Of a DNA stretch of 64,000 nucleotides, positions 11,533-23,640 are shown in pieces. This DNA comes from Salticus scenicus (Eukaryota; Arthropoda; Arachnida; Araneae; Salticidae). The translations under genes were made by a program, and so were the position numbers. Below the pieces are notes generated by a model. The model ran no database searches and was not told where the DNA came from. It saw nothing but the letters and a program-made list of their open reading frames with translations. The DNA lies in assembly GCA_963930645.1 (NCBI GenBank), contig OZ005648.1:199288480-199352479 (forward strand), in the 5' to 3' direction. Each line of letters begins with the position of its first letter. The first letter of the stretch is position 1.

Positions 11533-13554
11533 ATTTTTTCTTTTTTCTTATTTTTTATTTCTATCTTATTATTTAAAGAAAAATCTATAAAAATCACAAA
11601 TCATATACCAAATATAGACTTTTTACTGAAACAAATCATTTGCTTACAACTTTTAAGTACCGTTCCTTTGGAAGTGTTTTTCATTTAAAATAAATACTTT
11701 TTTTTTTCTTTGGAATTCATAATTTTGTTTATTTTTCCTTTATAGATTTAAATATCATAATTTTTTTTAATAAATGTTATGAAGCACGCTTTAATAATGC
11801 ATGCCCACCGAAGTGGAAAAACGTATTATTCGATATACAGGTCACAAGTCGTTTACCCCGTTTACCTGTGTGTAATATTTTGAAAGGAAAATTAATTTAA
11901 ATATAGCAGGCGACATTTTAACTTAAAATAATTATTTTTCTTAAAACTTTCTTTTGATTTTATGATATTTAAAATATTTTTTTTTTTAATTGTTCTCTAA
12001 AATAGTTCTAAACTGTATTAATATATTATGTATTGATGCAAAGGATGAACATTTTGAAATTTTGAAAATGAAATAAATAGTTTTCGATCTCTTTGATTAG
12101 AATTTGAGTAATTTTTTTTTTTTTCAGTAAAAGCTCCAGGCATGTTATTAAAAATTTAAATTTAGTTTACAAGTAAAAATCTAACATTAAACTAAATAAC
12201 TTCAAATCTCATTGAATTTATATCTGAACTATCTGATTGGATTATATATACCAATCCTATTGTTATTGTAGAAATTGTAGCAACTGTAGCAGTATTATAT
12301 TTTCTGTAAAGATTTTTTTCTTTCTGGCAGTTTTTATTATGATCCAAAAATTGTAGGTGCTGATATTTACAGTTTTCAAATAAGGTTAGTTACCACTATT
12401 TTTTAATACAAACCTCTGATATTAACTTTCTGCGATTTAATATTTTAAAATTTACTATTATGACATTATGACATGAAATTTTCTTCGAAAAAATGTAAAA
12501 TTTGGCAGCTAGTCAAAAGAGGCGAATTTGTTTGTCTATTTTCCAGCTTCTATAAGCTTAAATTGTCATAGTAAATTACTAATTTCCATATAATCTGAAT
12601 GAGGTAGCAAAAATTCGCCTAATTGCTTTTTAATCGATATTTAAAGTCATGATTTTTAAAAATTAGAAAAACAAACAGTGTATATGACGTCCGTTTCATA
12701 TGTTTTTGTTTTCAATACGTGCTTATATGAAATATAATTACCAATTAAATTCAAGTTAAAATTTTGGGAATTCTTATTTGTGTAGTTATCGATACTCCAG
12801 TTAGACATTTTATAAATAACTTAAGTATTTACTCAAGATCATAAGAAAATCAAGAATTAAAACCTATATGTCACACATAAATCAAGAAAATAATATTGAA
12901 AGAAAATGGCTGAGAAGTCTTCATAATAATTTTTTTAAAAGGTCGTCAAAGACAACCTTGTTACTGACCGATAATTTACAATTATTATTCACAGAAACTT
13001 GTTAATGTATTTTCACATTATACAAGATATATGGAAATTAGAAAATAGAAAAAATAGAAAAGTATATAGATATATTTGCGATCTTTAAACTTTTCAGTGT
13101 AGTAAAAATTAAGCTTATTCCTTCTCTCTATATGTATATTTCTCTCTTTTATACATATAAATTATTAATTATTTCATATATTAGATTGCTGGATTGAATT
13201 AAACAACTGACACCAGAAATTTATCCTGGAAAATATTTATGTAACTGTTAAGAATCTGTTTGTTATATAACCATATAAATGTTGTCGAAATTATCAATTT
13301 CTTAATATAAATCTTTTTCTCTATTTATAGTTTTTAAAAACGCTACTATATATTAAGACAACTTCTCTAAAAAAATCAATAGCTTTTGAATGATTTTAAA
13401 CCATAAAAAACGAACATCTTCATATTTTAATTATTAATTTTCAAAGTAAAAAAGAAAGAAAAAAATCTAAATATTGATTATTATTTAATTCTTCTGAAGT
13501 TTTTGTAAATAAAATTCATCTACATTAAATAAATAACTATAATAAAAAAAAAAA
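11533..13554. other. No gene or repeat family recognised
   Basis: About 2 kb of AT-rich DNA with T runs near 11698-11707, 11977-11988 and 12112-12124. It contains no open frame of note, no tandem array and no inverted repeat I could detect. Confidence 0.45.
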
Positions 13555-14035
13555 AAAAATTATATGCCATGTTTTAAATTTTCTGATGAATCATAGAGCT
13601 CTTATCAATGTGCATAACATTTTTAAAGTGATACTGACGTCAATTTTTGTGAGATGCATAATTTAACTTTTTATAATTTTTTAACGTTCACGTTTAATTA
13701 AATGTATTTATTTTTATGTCGAAAGAAAATGTATTCGTATTTTTCTTTTTCTTTTTTTTTTTTTTTTTTTTTTTCAACAATTAAATTATAGCTAATATTT
13801 TAATGGCTATTTTAACGCTACTAGGATGTTATTATTTTCATGTTTTAATTTGTTATAAGAAAACTAATCAAAAATTCGAAAGTCGGACTTTGAAGTATTG
13901 TGTTGTCACCGAGTTCTGAGCTACTGTGAAAGTTTCAAACGTCTAGCTAGTAGGGTAGTTAGTTAAAATTCGATTGCAAGATTTGTACCGTACAAACAAA
14001 CAAACAAGAATAGAAGTTAATAAAAACATGGTAAA
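13555..14035 (+). repeat. Dispersed repeat family B, copy 1 (copy 2 at 37605-38058)
   Basis: It runs in the same order as 37605-38058: a TGACGTCAATTTTTG block, TTTATTTTTATGTCGAAAGA, AACAATTAAATTATAGCTAA, GTGAAAGTTTCAAACGTCTA, GCTAGTAGGGTAGTTAGTTA, TTGCAAGATTTGTACCG, and CAAACAAACAAACAAG. The short direct-repeat tail resembles the end of a retroposon. The GTGAAAGTTTCAA to TTTGTACC tail is also the core of the satellite at 62320-63080, where it lies inverted. Confidence 0.75.
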
Positions 14036-14237
14036 ATAATACAACTTCTTCCAACTGGGAAAAAAAAAAAGAGCTCAAATTATTTTTGTTTTTCGTATTT
14101 TGTAACCAATTACGCAGTACCAGTTTTCAGGCTAGTTATTCAAACAATCAGTAACTATTTAAAGATATAAGGAGGAGGGATGAAAGAATCCATAATTATC
14201 GAGATTTTACTTTCTTCTACATTCATTGAAGGAAGTA

Positions 14238-14450
14238 CAGTCGATAACAAAAGTGTCCGAACACTAGCGAAAATTCCTATGTAAAATAAGTACACTTTAT
14301 ACGGTTTTGTTAAATAAATCCTTATCGAATCATGTTCTTAAACTGACTAAGAACAGGATTCGCCAAGGATTTATTTAACAAAACCGTATGAAGTGCACAT
14401 TTTTTACATAGGAATTTTCGCTAGTGTTCGGACACTTTTGTTACCGACTG
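14238..14450. mobile_element. Tc1/mariner-type MITE, 213 bp
   Basis: The two halves are near-perfect inverted copies. The ends read CAGTCGATAACAAAAGTGTC and, on the other strand, CAGTCGGTAACAAAAGTGTC. The element is flanked by TA on both sides (14236-14237 and 14451-14452), the expected TA target duplication. It is non-coding and would need a transposase in trans. High arm identity suggests a fairly recent insertion. Confidence 0.9.
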
Positions 14451-15355
14451 TACGTATTGTGTTTGTGAAATTTTTCGAGCTCTGGTTTTCAATTACATTA
14501 ATAAGTTTTGAGATGAACAGGACTTGACCATTTACCGTATATGATGAAAATTCTGTGGCAGCTATAGGTTATAAACTAATATGCTGAATTTTGTAAAAAA
14601 TTATATTTAGTTTCTCCTCCACATAAATTGTTATCTATCAACTTTTAGTGCATATTGCCCAAAATGTGGTGCTATAGCAATTTTTTCCATGGGATTTTTT
14701 TTTTCCGGAATGACTATATCTCAGCTTCTGTAGTACATAACACTACACTACAGAACACTTCTATAGTATATAATACCATCATGCAATATATATGAGAGGA
14801 CCATTATGGAAAGCTATGTTTATTCGATTCGGATACATATCGACTGATAAATGGTGTTGCCGTGTTCGCTTTCTCTGAGTGCGGGAATCATATATGGAAA
14901 CACTGCGATTACTCATGTAGGCAAGCGCATTCACCAGAAATGTGTCCTCAATATGCATGAATTTAGGAATGTGTTGAAGGAAATACAAGATAGTGCATTT
15001 AACTATCAGATTGTTTAACTATAGTTATTTCGTTTTCTTTTGCAGGAATATTTAAGCATACAGAATGCATGTTTTTCAAATAATTTAATAGAATTTTCTT
15101 TCTTTCTTTTCTTTTTTTTTAAGCAAAATTTTAGCATAGCTTATAAAACATCTTTATTTTGAGAATGACATAAAACAATATTTATTTTGAAACGAACTTT
15201 CATCGTTTTTAACTTTTATCAAACTAGTTTGTTTACCTACTGATATTTTTAATTGTATTTTAATAAATATTATATTATAAAATCAAATTTTTCATGCCAA
15301 AAAAAACTGGTACAAAGTGTAATTTTTTTTTTTTTTTAGATTGACTGATATATTA

Positions 15356-15720
15356 CCGGTGTCCGATAAGTCTGTACACATTTTACAAATTCATAAAAAT
15401 TGAAGGAATGAGTAAAATTTAAAGCTGTTTGCAAAAATATTATTTTTAAGAAGTTTTTTTTTTTTTTTTTTTTTTGAATAGTAATAATAATAACTAAAAT
15501 TCTCCTCTATAGAGGGTAAAATTTTCATCTATATAGTACATGAACAAATCACGCATTTCCATTAAAAAACTATATTTATTTGCATGCAAATGTTTACAGT
15601 AATATATTACCTATTTCACGTTTCCACCATCACCACAAATTACAGTTTGCATGGGAGTTACAACACCGCTATCTTCACCAATAACGCTTTATTCATCAAG
15701 TCAATACCGCAATTAAAACT
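15356..15720 (-). pseudogene. Mariner-like element, 3' end relic
   Basis: The left edge reads CCGGTGTCCGATAAGTCTGT after a TA, which looks like a mariner-type terminal repeat. The reverse strand from about 15720 to 15610 gives a short degenerate frame that resembles the C-terminal end of mariner transposases, followed by an A-rich trailer up to the terminal repeat. Most of the element is missing. Identification is tentative. It interrupts the left arm of the large inverted repeat. Confidence 0.4.
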
Positions 15721-16280
15721 TCATGTATGCACAAGCAGGAGAGAAAATAAGAAATAAGCTGTTAATCGCAAAACCGTGCAATTTAGAGGACTCAGATTTG
15801 CATATTTCTCCTTACGCGTCTATCCAGCTTCCTCTGTCGGCGATAATTTTATTTATTTATTTTTTCTCTCTTTTATTTTTTCTTATTTCTTCTTCTTCTT
15901 TTATTATTTTTTTTTTCCCCTTTAAAAGGAAAAAAAATCTCTCTTCACGAAAATAGTTTTTCCGCAAACCGTGTTCAATTCTACAATTCTTTCAATTTTC
16001 ATGAATTTTTTAAATATCTAAAGAATTGTGGAACAACTGGTATGGTAAAAATAATAAGAATTACTGAAATTTCCTGCATTTAAACTGATACGAGAAGATA
16101 AAATGCTATGCGTACATAAGCATAACTAAGTGGCTACACTAGACTCCCCCTCCACCTCCCTAACTGACAGAAAAGGAAATTCACATTTAATGAAGAAACT
16201 TTTTGAAAGTAGGTAAAAGATTAATTTCTTTTTGTAAGTCAAATTACAAAGTGTAAATTTAGAATGAAAAAAAAAGGGTT

Positions 16281-16460
16281 TATAAATAAATATCTTTTTT
16301 TTTTTTTTTTTTTTTTTTTAACTTTTATAAAAATTTAAAGGAAATTTTTGGAGCATTTAATTCCCAGAGTAAAGACAAATTCTATTTGGATGTTTTTTTT
16401 TAGAAATTTTGAAAAACTCCATCTTATTTAGTTTTTTTTTTTTTTTTTTTCCTGGATAGT
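16281..16460. repeat. T homopolymer tracts within the left arm
   Basis: T runs at about 16293-16319 and 16430-16450. The matching right-arm positions (18180-18220) have only short A/T runs, so the tracts grew after the arms formed. Confidence 0.7.
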
Positions 16461-16645
16461 CATCATCTTAACTTAACTATTACTCTAAGTATTAGATTTC
16501 TTGACACTAATCAATGTCATAACATTAACATTTTTAGATCAAAAGAATAAAAGGAATTACAAATAGAAACATTATTGTAATAATAATAATAATAATGAAC
16601 TTATCTCTTTTAGAAGATCTATACATCACTTTATACACTTGAAAG

Positions 16646-16647
<2 letters not shown>

Positions 16648-16680
<33 letters not shown>
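16648..16680. repeat. TA microsatellite
   Basis: An alternating TA run of about 28 bases. Confidence 0.9.
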
Positions 16681-17199
16681 GCCTCTTTATTAGGTTGAAT
16701 AAAATAAACGGGCCAAACAAACTACTGAGAATAAAAAATGTTAAATACCTAAGTTTTCAAATAATAAAATATTTTTAGAAGTAATTTCCTACATAATATA
16801 TTTTTAAAAAATTTCATTAAAGTAAAATGTAATTTAATTCATGAAAATAACATGCACTTTTCATTATAGCATTTTTTGTAACAATTCAGTTTCGGAAGTT
16901 TAGTTTTTACGTATTTAAAATATATATTAAGTTTTAGCTTCTCTAAGAATTGTTTTTTACATGATCAATATTTATAAACACAAAATCCTTTTAAATTTTG
17001 ATAATGAAATAAATTTAATTTTAAGATATCTGAAATTTATTCATAAGGAATACATATAAAGTATACAATACTTGTAAAAATGCTTTCATTAATATAATTT
17101 TTCAATAAAGTTTTATTGGCTGTAGCTCACAAATCTCACAAAGAAAACATTTTAAAAATATATTGGAATTGTTAATATCCCATTTTAATATGATAGTTA

Positions 17200-17760
17200 T
17201 GACTTCGGTTTGTCTGTCTGTCTGCGCTCTAACTCCCGTAAATAGTTATGGAATTTCTTGAAACTGATACATGTTATTCAAGTTCACTATCGGATGTTCT
17301 CTTTTGAAAATGGAGTGAACACCTTTACTGGTTTATGTACAGGGGCAACCGAAAGTTTTCCAAAACATTGTGTCCTATGAGAGGTATTTCTATAAAACAT
17401 AATTTAATACCGTTACTTTACACAAATCTTAATGAAATTGAAATATATTATTCAAGTCCACTATCGGATGTTTCTCATTAAAAATGGAGTAAATACCATC
17501 ATGAGTTTGTATACGAGGACATCCGAAAGTAGTCCTAAGCATTGTGTTCTACGAGGGGTATTTCTATAAACCATATTTTAATACTGTTACTTTACACAAA
17601 TCTGAATGAAATTGGAATATGTTATTCAAGTCCGCTATCGGATGTTTCTCATTGAAAATGGAGTATTACCATCACTGATTTGTATACAGGGATACTCGAA
17701 ATTATTCCTAAGCACTGTGTTCTATGAGAGTTATTTTTATAAACATTTTTAATATGCTAA
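17200..17760 (+). repeat. Tandem repeat, about 180-bp unit, three copies
   Basis: The anchor (a GAAATTG-AATATRTTATTCAAG block followed by CTATCGGATGTT) occurs near 17255, 17430 and 17612, so the period is about 180 bp. Each unit continues with an AAAATGGAGT block, a TTTGTATACAGGG-like block and a GTGTTCTATGAGAG-like block. It opens after a TCTG microsatellite near 17209. It sits in the spacer of the large inverted repeat. Confidence 0.85.
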
Positions 17761-18410
17761 ATAATATTTTGTATAGAATATGATTTTGTTATCCTTCAGA
17801 TTTACAGGGCTACACTAAAATATTCAGATACATTATGGACTGCAATTTGAATATAAGGGCTACGTTTTCTTTAGTTTTAAGCATTTTTAATACTTCCTAA
17901 AAACGTTTAATAATGATTAGGAATTCAATTAATATCTGTATGCTTTTAACAAGTACTGTCTGTCCGTTGTGTGATTACGTGGTCAAAGAGTATCGAAAGT
18001 TATACAGTACAACAATTACGTACATTTGGAAAGTGTTAACAACCAATGCGTACCAAATGATTTTGCGTTCTTGTTTTTATTATTATTATTATTATTCTTT
18101 TAATGTCAAAATGTTAATGACATTGAATATTGTCAAGAAAATTAAGAGGTAGAGGGATAGTTAAGGTAACGACTATCAAGAAAAAAAATTATATAAATAA
18201 AAATTATGAATAATATGAAATGGAGTTTTCCAACTCTATAGAAAACATCCAAACAGAATAGGTCTTATTCTACATTTTAAAAGCTTCATCAAAACTTTCA
18301 TAGCATTTTTAATCAAATTAACAAAAATTAAAACGTATTTGTTTATGAAATTAATACTTTATTTTTATTTTTTACAATTTATTATTCAACTAACTTTTGA
18401 ACCTTATGGG

Positions 18411-18637
18411 TTGGTTGTAGGATTTAAGGCCGATTGACTCCTAATGTGTCCTAGGCCTAGAGGGGGAATGCCCTCCGTGGGGGGCTTTCTAAGGGGTCCT
18501 AGTCCGTATTTACGCAAGTTTCGGAGGAAACCACGGAAAACTCCGAACGGCTAGGTCGATGAGCGCGACCTGGGATCGAACCCGGCACCTCCCATCTACC
18601 AGCTTTGAGCGCAGAACCGCTCGGCCGCTGGTGGGCC
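18411..18637 (-). mobile_element. tRNA-derived SINE with 14-bp target duplication
   Basis: Read on the minus strand, it starts near 18637 with a tRNA-like head: a box A (GCGGCCGAGCGGTT) and a box B (CCGGGTTCGATCCCAGG). A GC-richer body with GTTTTCCGTGGTTTCCTCCG follows. The insert is bounded by the exact direct repeat TTGAACCTTATGGG at 18397-18410 and 18638-18651. The internal boxes would act as an RNA polymerase III promoter. It is non-coding and depends on a LINE for movement. The exact duplication suggests recent insertion. It interrupts the right arm of the large inverted repeat. Confidence 0.9.
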
Positions 18638-19620
18638 TTGAACCTTATGGGACTTATCAAGATTTACAAAAATGAAATTAATATTTTACTTCCTTTCAAA
18701 GATGTTTTTTAATTAAATGTAAATTTTCTTTTCTGTAGGGAGGTGGAGAGGGAGTCTGGTGCATCCGCTATGCTACTTAGCATTTTATATCTTCACTGAT
18801 CAGTAAGTTTAAATGTTGAGAGCTTTAGTAATTTTTATCTTCTTTGCTATATAAGTCTATCAGTCTTAAAACTTATACACTTTTGTATCAATATTTTTTG
18901 TATTGTTTTAAATAAAATTTATTCAAACAAAATTAAAAATATCAAGAAAAAATAAAATATTTGATAAAGGTTAAAAAGCGATAGAAATTTGTTTCAAAAT
19001 AAGCTTCTTTTATGGCATGATAATAGTAGATGATAAATATACACAATGATGATAAAGTAACATGATATACACAATAAGGATAATTTAAAGCTATGTTAAA
19101 AAAAACTGCCTGTTAAAATATAAATATTTGGGGAATATATATATAATTTACATTTTTATATTTACAATTTTATACTGTTTGTTTCTCTGTTCAAGTCTAA
19201 TGGTCGCTTATTACGCATGCGTCATGTCTGCTGCGATTTTATCAAAATTTTCATATAAAATAAATTCGAAATATAAATTTTCAGATAAAATTTTGGGAAA
19301 TGCACAACTCAATGATAGCATCAACCCCTTTTTGGAATAGAATCACCTTTGTTTGTTTTGGACTCGAACTGAAGAATGGACAGTACATTATATATATATA
19401 CATACATATATTCTGCAATCTTAAATATCCCTTCAATTTAAAACGAAATAACAATACTTAAAGAATCTCATAGTAAACAACATTATCTTGCTTATCTACA
19501 ACACATTCCTAAACTCATATTTACCTAAGAAACATTTCTGGTGAAAGCTCATTTGGCTACATAGGTTATCGCCAAGGGTTCTGTAAAGTTGCGTGTTCCT
19601 AAATATGTGTACAAGAAGGA

Positions 19621-21066
19621 TATACTTCGGCATCTACAGCATATAAATGCAACAAAAATGACATGTGAGAATGGAATAATTTATGGAATAATTTGAATGG
19701 AATAATTTGAATATTATCATCCGTCAGGTGGTGCTGCTATTATTCAAGTTAATGAATTTTTTATATGGCTATATATCAGCATCTATTAGTTAAAATTTCA
19801 GCAAACTGCACATATAAAATTTTTATTGTGAGAAACTATGATTAAATTTCTATCTTCCTAACCGATAAGTGGCGCTGTTATACAATATGATATAGAAGAA
19901 CATTTTGTGAGAGACAAAACGTACTAATTTATCCTAAGTTTTTTGGAGACTAGATTCTTTACACAGGTAATTTTTAAAAATTAAATATCGTATAAAATTT
20001 TAATTTTTTTTTAAATTAAATTATTTTTTTAATCAATAACAGATGTATGTCTACTTCTGAATGACAGAAAATATTCTGCAACCTTTATAGAATTCATATT
20101 TATTTATTTACACTTATTTACTTATTTATTTTTAAACATTAAACCTCTACCGAATTTCATTCTATTTCTTTAAAATGCTGTTTTTTTTTTTAGAGAAAAA
20201 TACTGGTAAGTTTTGCATGAACAGAAACGAAAATTCAATTTCAAGATTTCAAGGATGTGTAGTAAAGAGAGCAACTTTTTGCTTTTGGAAAGACGTTACG
20301 AGGAATGCATTGTTATGTCCAATTGAAACATATTTCTACAGGAGATATTTTAAAAATTTCTGTAGAGGGTTTATTTATTTATTTTATTTTATTTATTTAT
20401 TTATTTTTTAACTCTTTCTTTTTTCTTTTTTTTTTTTAGTCTCAACTTATATAAAATATTGGTTAAAATTGGTATCACCGTCAAAATATCGTTAACATTT
20501 TTAGGCCAAGTGATTTTCATTATTATTATTATTATTAACTTTGTAAAAATTATAATCCCTCTATTCTGTTTAGAAAAAAAAGTTGTAAATCTTTTTTTAA
20601 ATATATCTATTAACATATTTAATATATACCGTTTTTTATTACACTTTCTCTTTTTTTTTTTTTTTTTTTTTTGCATGTCAAAATTTATTCCATATAAATA
20701 CATGAAATTTGTCCTCTTTCTATAAAAGTATACAAATAATCATCTAAAACAAACCGTTTACATTTCTCTAAAATATTTAGAGTTATTTAATGAATGTTGA
20801 ATTTGGCTAAAGGTTTGTTACAAAAGTTTTACTAAATCAGAAACTTATACATAGCAACTAAATTATATTTTGCTAGAGGTTTAATATAATGCACTCTGCA
20901 GTATATGATTCATTTCGTTTTTTGATGGTAATCGATTTCTTTTTAAAATTTATATTTCAAGAAGAATCTTAATATCAGCGTTGAACTATGATGTTTTTTT
21001 ATTATATTATCAAATGTATGCTCCAAGAAAAAAATGTGTAACTTTCGCGAAATTTTAAATGAAGTA
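19621..21066. other. No supported gene; decayed repeats and T runs
   Basis: Contains a short segment (about 19885-19945) shared with 9735-9795, direct near-repeats of GGAATAATTTGAAT at 19670-19715, ATTT repeats at 20370-20405, an ATT repeat at 20518-20537 and a T run near 20651-20672. The overlapping 100- and 88-codon frames at 20401-20725 are low-complexity shadows of these tracts. Confidence 0.5.
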
Positions 21067-21630
21067 CAGTGTGGCACAAAAGTTTAAGCACAAGCTTTTT
21101 TTTTTTTTTTTTTTTTTTTAATAAAATGAAAATTATACACCGGAATTTTTCGTAAGTATCTAGACAATTGGATTACAAATTTATGATTCGAATTCAAAAA
21201 CAATTAATTAAAAGGAAAGTAATTAAAAAATAATAATAATAAATAAAAATTATGATTTCGCAAAAGTTTAAGCACAAGTAAAGTTTTATACATATATCTC
21301 TTTAAACGTGATTGGTGGAAGATAGGTGAGTCTTATATCCCGACTAAAAAGAATAGGTGATAAAACTCACCGATGTACGATTAACCAAAATGCCGAAATC
21401 GCTGCAGTTCTCACCTGAAGAAATTACGAAAATGTGGAAGCTGAAAGCAGAAAGTAAATCCGTTTTGCAAATGTCACTTATTTTAAATCGGTCAAAATGT
21501 GGTAATTATAGTATTTTGCTACGTGGAAAATAATTCAAAATTGCGTATCGCTCAGGAAAACCCAGAAAAACCGCATTTCACGAGGCAGAAGAATTAAAAA
21601 AACGGCTCTAACTGATAATATGTCTCTTAA

Positions 21631-22060
21631 GGGCCCTCTTCACTCACCGCCGCCGGACGCCGAAGCCAATGTTATTCTATGGGAAATTTTTCTTTACAAA
21701 TAACTTATTAACTAATACATATTTTTAAATTCTGTTTGCACATTCTGAAAATTCCCAGCTATTAAATTGACGGACCTTTTTTTAAAAAATATTTTTTTAA
21801 TTTTTTATATTTTATTTTGAAGCTGCAAAATACGAATTTTCAATAGGTGAATTTTTTTAATTGTGCAATTTCAAAATAAAACATTAAAAATTAAAAAAAT
21901 ACATTTTTAAGAAAGGTCCGTCCATTTAACAGTTGGGGATTTTCTGAATGTGAAAACACAGTTTAAAAATATGTATTAGTTAATAAATTATTTGTAAAGA
22001 AAATTTCCCCATAGAATAACATTGGCTCGGGCTTTCGGCGACGGTGAGTGAAGAGGGCTG
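21631..22060. mobile_element. Palindromic MITE 1 with TTAA duplication, 430 bp
   Basis: The two arms are inverted copies over about 190 bp. The left end reads GGGCCCTCTTCACTCACCG and the right end, on the other strand, CAGCCCTCTTCACTCACCG. Both contain CCAATGTTATTCTATGG. It is flanked by TTAA at 21627-21630 and 22061-22064, as expected for piggyBac- or Kolobok-type elements. It is non-coding. It sits inside the Tc1 transposase relic and directly abuts MITE 2. Confidence 0.9.
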
Positions 22061-22064
22061 TTAA

Positions 22065-22346
22065 CACGTTTAGGCCGCATCAACACCCGGTGGCTGATAA
22101 TGTCAAATATGATATAAAGCCGCGGGAACCACCGGTGGCTGACAATGTAAAATATGATATAAAACTAAAAAATTACGTTGTTTTAAGTAATTACTGAAAA
22201 TTTATTTTAAATTTACTTAATTTTCATTATTACAGGATTAGGAATTTTAATAGATTTTATTGAAACACGGTAAACATAACGCGCTTCTAAGCAGAGCGCG
22301 TGGCTTGACGGGGATTTCCTTAAGAATTCGCGTGGCGCTCAACTTG
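22065..22346. mobile_element. MITE 2 with TTAA duplication, 282 bp
   Basis: It is bounded by TTAA at 22061-22064 and 22347-22350. The ends read CACGTTTAGGCCGC and, on the other strand, CAAGTTGAGCGCCACGC, a short imperfect terminal inverted repeat of the piggyBac-like kind. Inside is a tandem doublet of a 53-bp unit containing CCGGTGGCTGAYAATGT. It shares its left TTAA with MITE 1. The transposase frame resumes exactly after its right TTAA. Confidence 0.8.
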
Positions 22347-22422
22347 TTAATCAGATAAAAAATCGACTTGGATCAAAAATATCACGTGACACTATACGCA
22401 GACGAATAATTAAATCAAGATT

Positions 22423-22460
<38 letters not shown>

Positions 22461-22929
22461 AGCTCGTAAGCCTTTTATGAAACAGTGTAACAAACAAGCA
22501 AGACTTCAATGGGAAAAACAACACATATATTGTCGTAAAAAAGGGATTAGTGTTATTTTTTCGGATAAAAAAAGGGAATTTGGATGGTCTAGATGGGTTC
22601 TCATTCTACTGGCGTGACTTAAAGAAAGATCTGAAGAATATACTCAGCGGGCAACAAGGTTTTTTGCTCGCTCATAGTATAAGACGCTTTTGGGTACAAC
22701 GAATTAACATCTCTTTGTTTCCTAAATATCAGACCAAATTCAAAGAACTTTCAGGAAACTCTGAGTGAGCATTTGTTGCCGTTTGGTGTACTACTAAGTG
22801 GTCCCAGCTGGACCTTTCAGCAGGATAATTCGTTGATACACACTTCCCGTTGAACAAAAGAACGGCTTAGATCTAAAAATATCAGTGTGATGAACTGGCT
22901 AGTACTCAGCCCAGATATCATGTTACACT

Positions 22930-23640
22930 GTAATTACCAAAAATTTTGCCTATAGACGTAATGTATTTGAATTCTATTGGATGGCCCTGTACACGAACTC
23001 TTTGCTTGATCTCAACGAAAAGTTTAGTGTAGCATATCTATATGGTATAGATATAAAATACCAAGTTTGCTTTCTGCTACTTCTTGTTCTTGAGATATAC
23101 TGAAAAGCAGACCAACAGAGAGACCGACTGCTAAAAACATGTTTTTCGGATTAGGGGGACCTCAAAACGTGTAAATATAACAAAATCTCGATTTCAAAAA
23201 TTTGAGCCCAAAACAATGCTTTCTCTACCATATATGTGGGTAAGATAAAGTAAAAATGTATGTTCATTTCATTTGGTTTAGTGCAGTCTATAGGTGTTAA
23301 ACTCTATTTACCTGCAATTTCCCCCACGGACATAATGTATTTGAATAATCTTGGGTGCCCTTTTACACGAACCTTCCGCTTGATTTCAACGAAAAGTTTA
23401 ATGCAGCATCCCTATGTGATACAGATTTGGGATACCGAGTTTGAAACTATAACACTTGTTCTTGAGATGTGCTGATAACAGACACATAGACACACACACA
23501 GATTAACTGCTAAAAACATGTTTTTCGGATTCAGTGATCCTTAAAACGTGTAAATATAATAAAAATTTAATTTCGAAAATTTGACCCAAAAACAATACTC
23601 TCTCTATCATGTATATGGGTAAGAGAAAATAAAAATAAGT
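22930..23640 (+). repeat. Tandem pair of the 330-bp dispersed repeat
   Basis: Two head-to-tail copies, about 22930-23255 and 23256-23640. Both contain a CGTAATGTATTTGAAT-like block, an ACACGAAC block, AACGAAAAGTTTA, TAAAAACATGTTTTTCGGAT, and a terminal GGGTAAGA-AA-TAAAAA block. They match the single copy at 8365-8725. The first copy begins at the break point of the Tc1 relic. The open frames within are shadows. Confidence 0.85.

Larger units (their letters stand above)
14790..19620. repeat. Large decayed inverted repeat (arms 14.8-16.6 and 18.06-19.6 kb)
   Basis: At least five blocks on the left recur inverted and in mirror order on the right: 14880-14995 with 19490-19600, 15155-15240 with 18930-19020, 16080-16200 with 18690-18800, 16310-16425 with 18215-18320, and 16470-16580 with 18070-18190. 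The spacer is about 16600-18060. Later insertions interrupt the arms: a mariner relic (15356-15720), a SINE (18411-18637) and homopolymers. It may be an old transposon with very long terminal inverted repeats, or a segmental inverted duplication. No coding region is identifiable in the spacer. Confidence 0.7.
21391..22922 (+). pseudogene. Tc1-like transposase pseudogene
   Basis: The reading starts at an ATG at 21391 (MPKSLQFSPEEITKMWKL), the N-terminal helix-turn-helix region. A GRPR-like motif near 21555 reads SGKPRKTAF. The second DNA-binding segment, split by two MITEs, resumes at 22347 with NQIKNRLGSKISRDTIRRR. The catalytic domain keeps the first Asp region (IFSDKKKGNLDGLDGFSFYW, about 22555-22610) and the second (FQQDNSLIHTS, about 22817-22850). 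The third, in which SPD is normally followed by NPxEN, is cut after LSPDI near 22918. Several frameshifts and stops are present. The usual length is about 340 residues, so this is a dead, truncated copy. Confidence 0.9.
21067..22925 (+). mobile_element. Tc1-like transposon relic, 3' truncated
   Basis: It begins after a TA (21065-21066) with CAGTGTGGCACAAAAGTTTA, a Tc1-style terminal repeat whose core (CAAAAGTTTAAGCACAAG) recurs about 190 bp inward near 21260. A transposase relic follows. The element stops near 22925, before the last catalytic motif, where a dispersed 330-bp repeat begins; its right terminal repeat is absent. Two MITEs and a homopolymer of about 35 A (22426-22458) are inserted in it. 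Confidence 0.85.

Noticed and set aside
14779..14988. 69-codon minus-strand open frame (MYFLQHIPKF start)
   Set aside because: It is part of the decayed large inverted repeat; the mirrored copy at 19490-19600 has stops, so there is no evidence of protein constraint.
20401..20725. Overlapping 100- and 88-codon frames on opposite strands
   Set aside because: Both arise from T/A homopolymers and Lys/Ile/Phe-rich low complexity.
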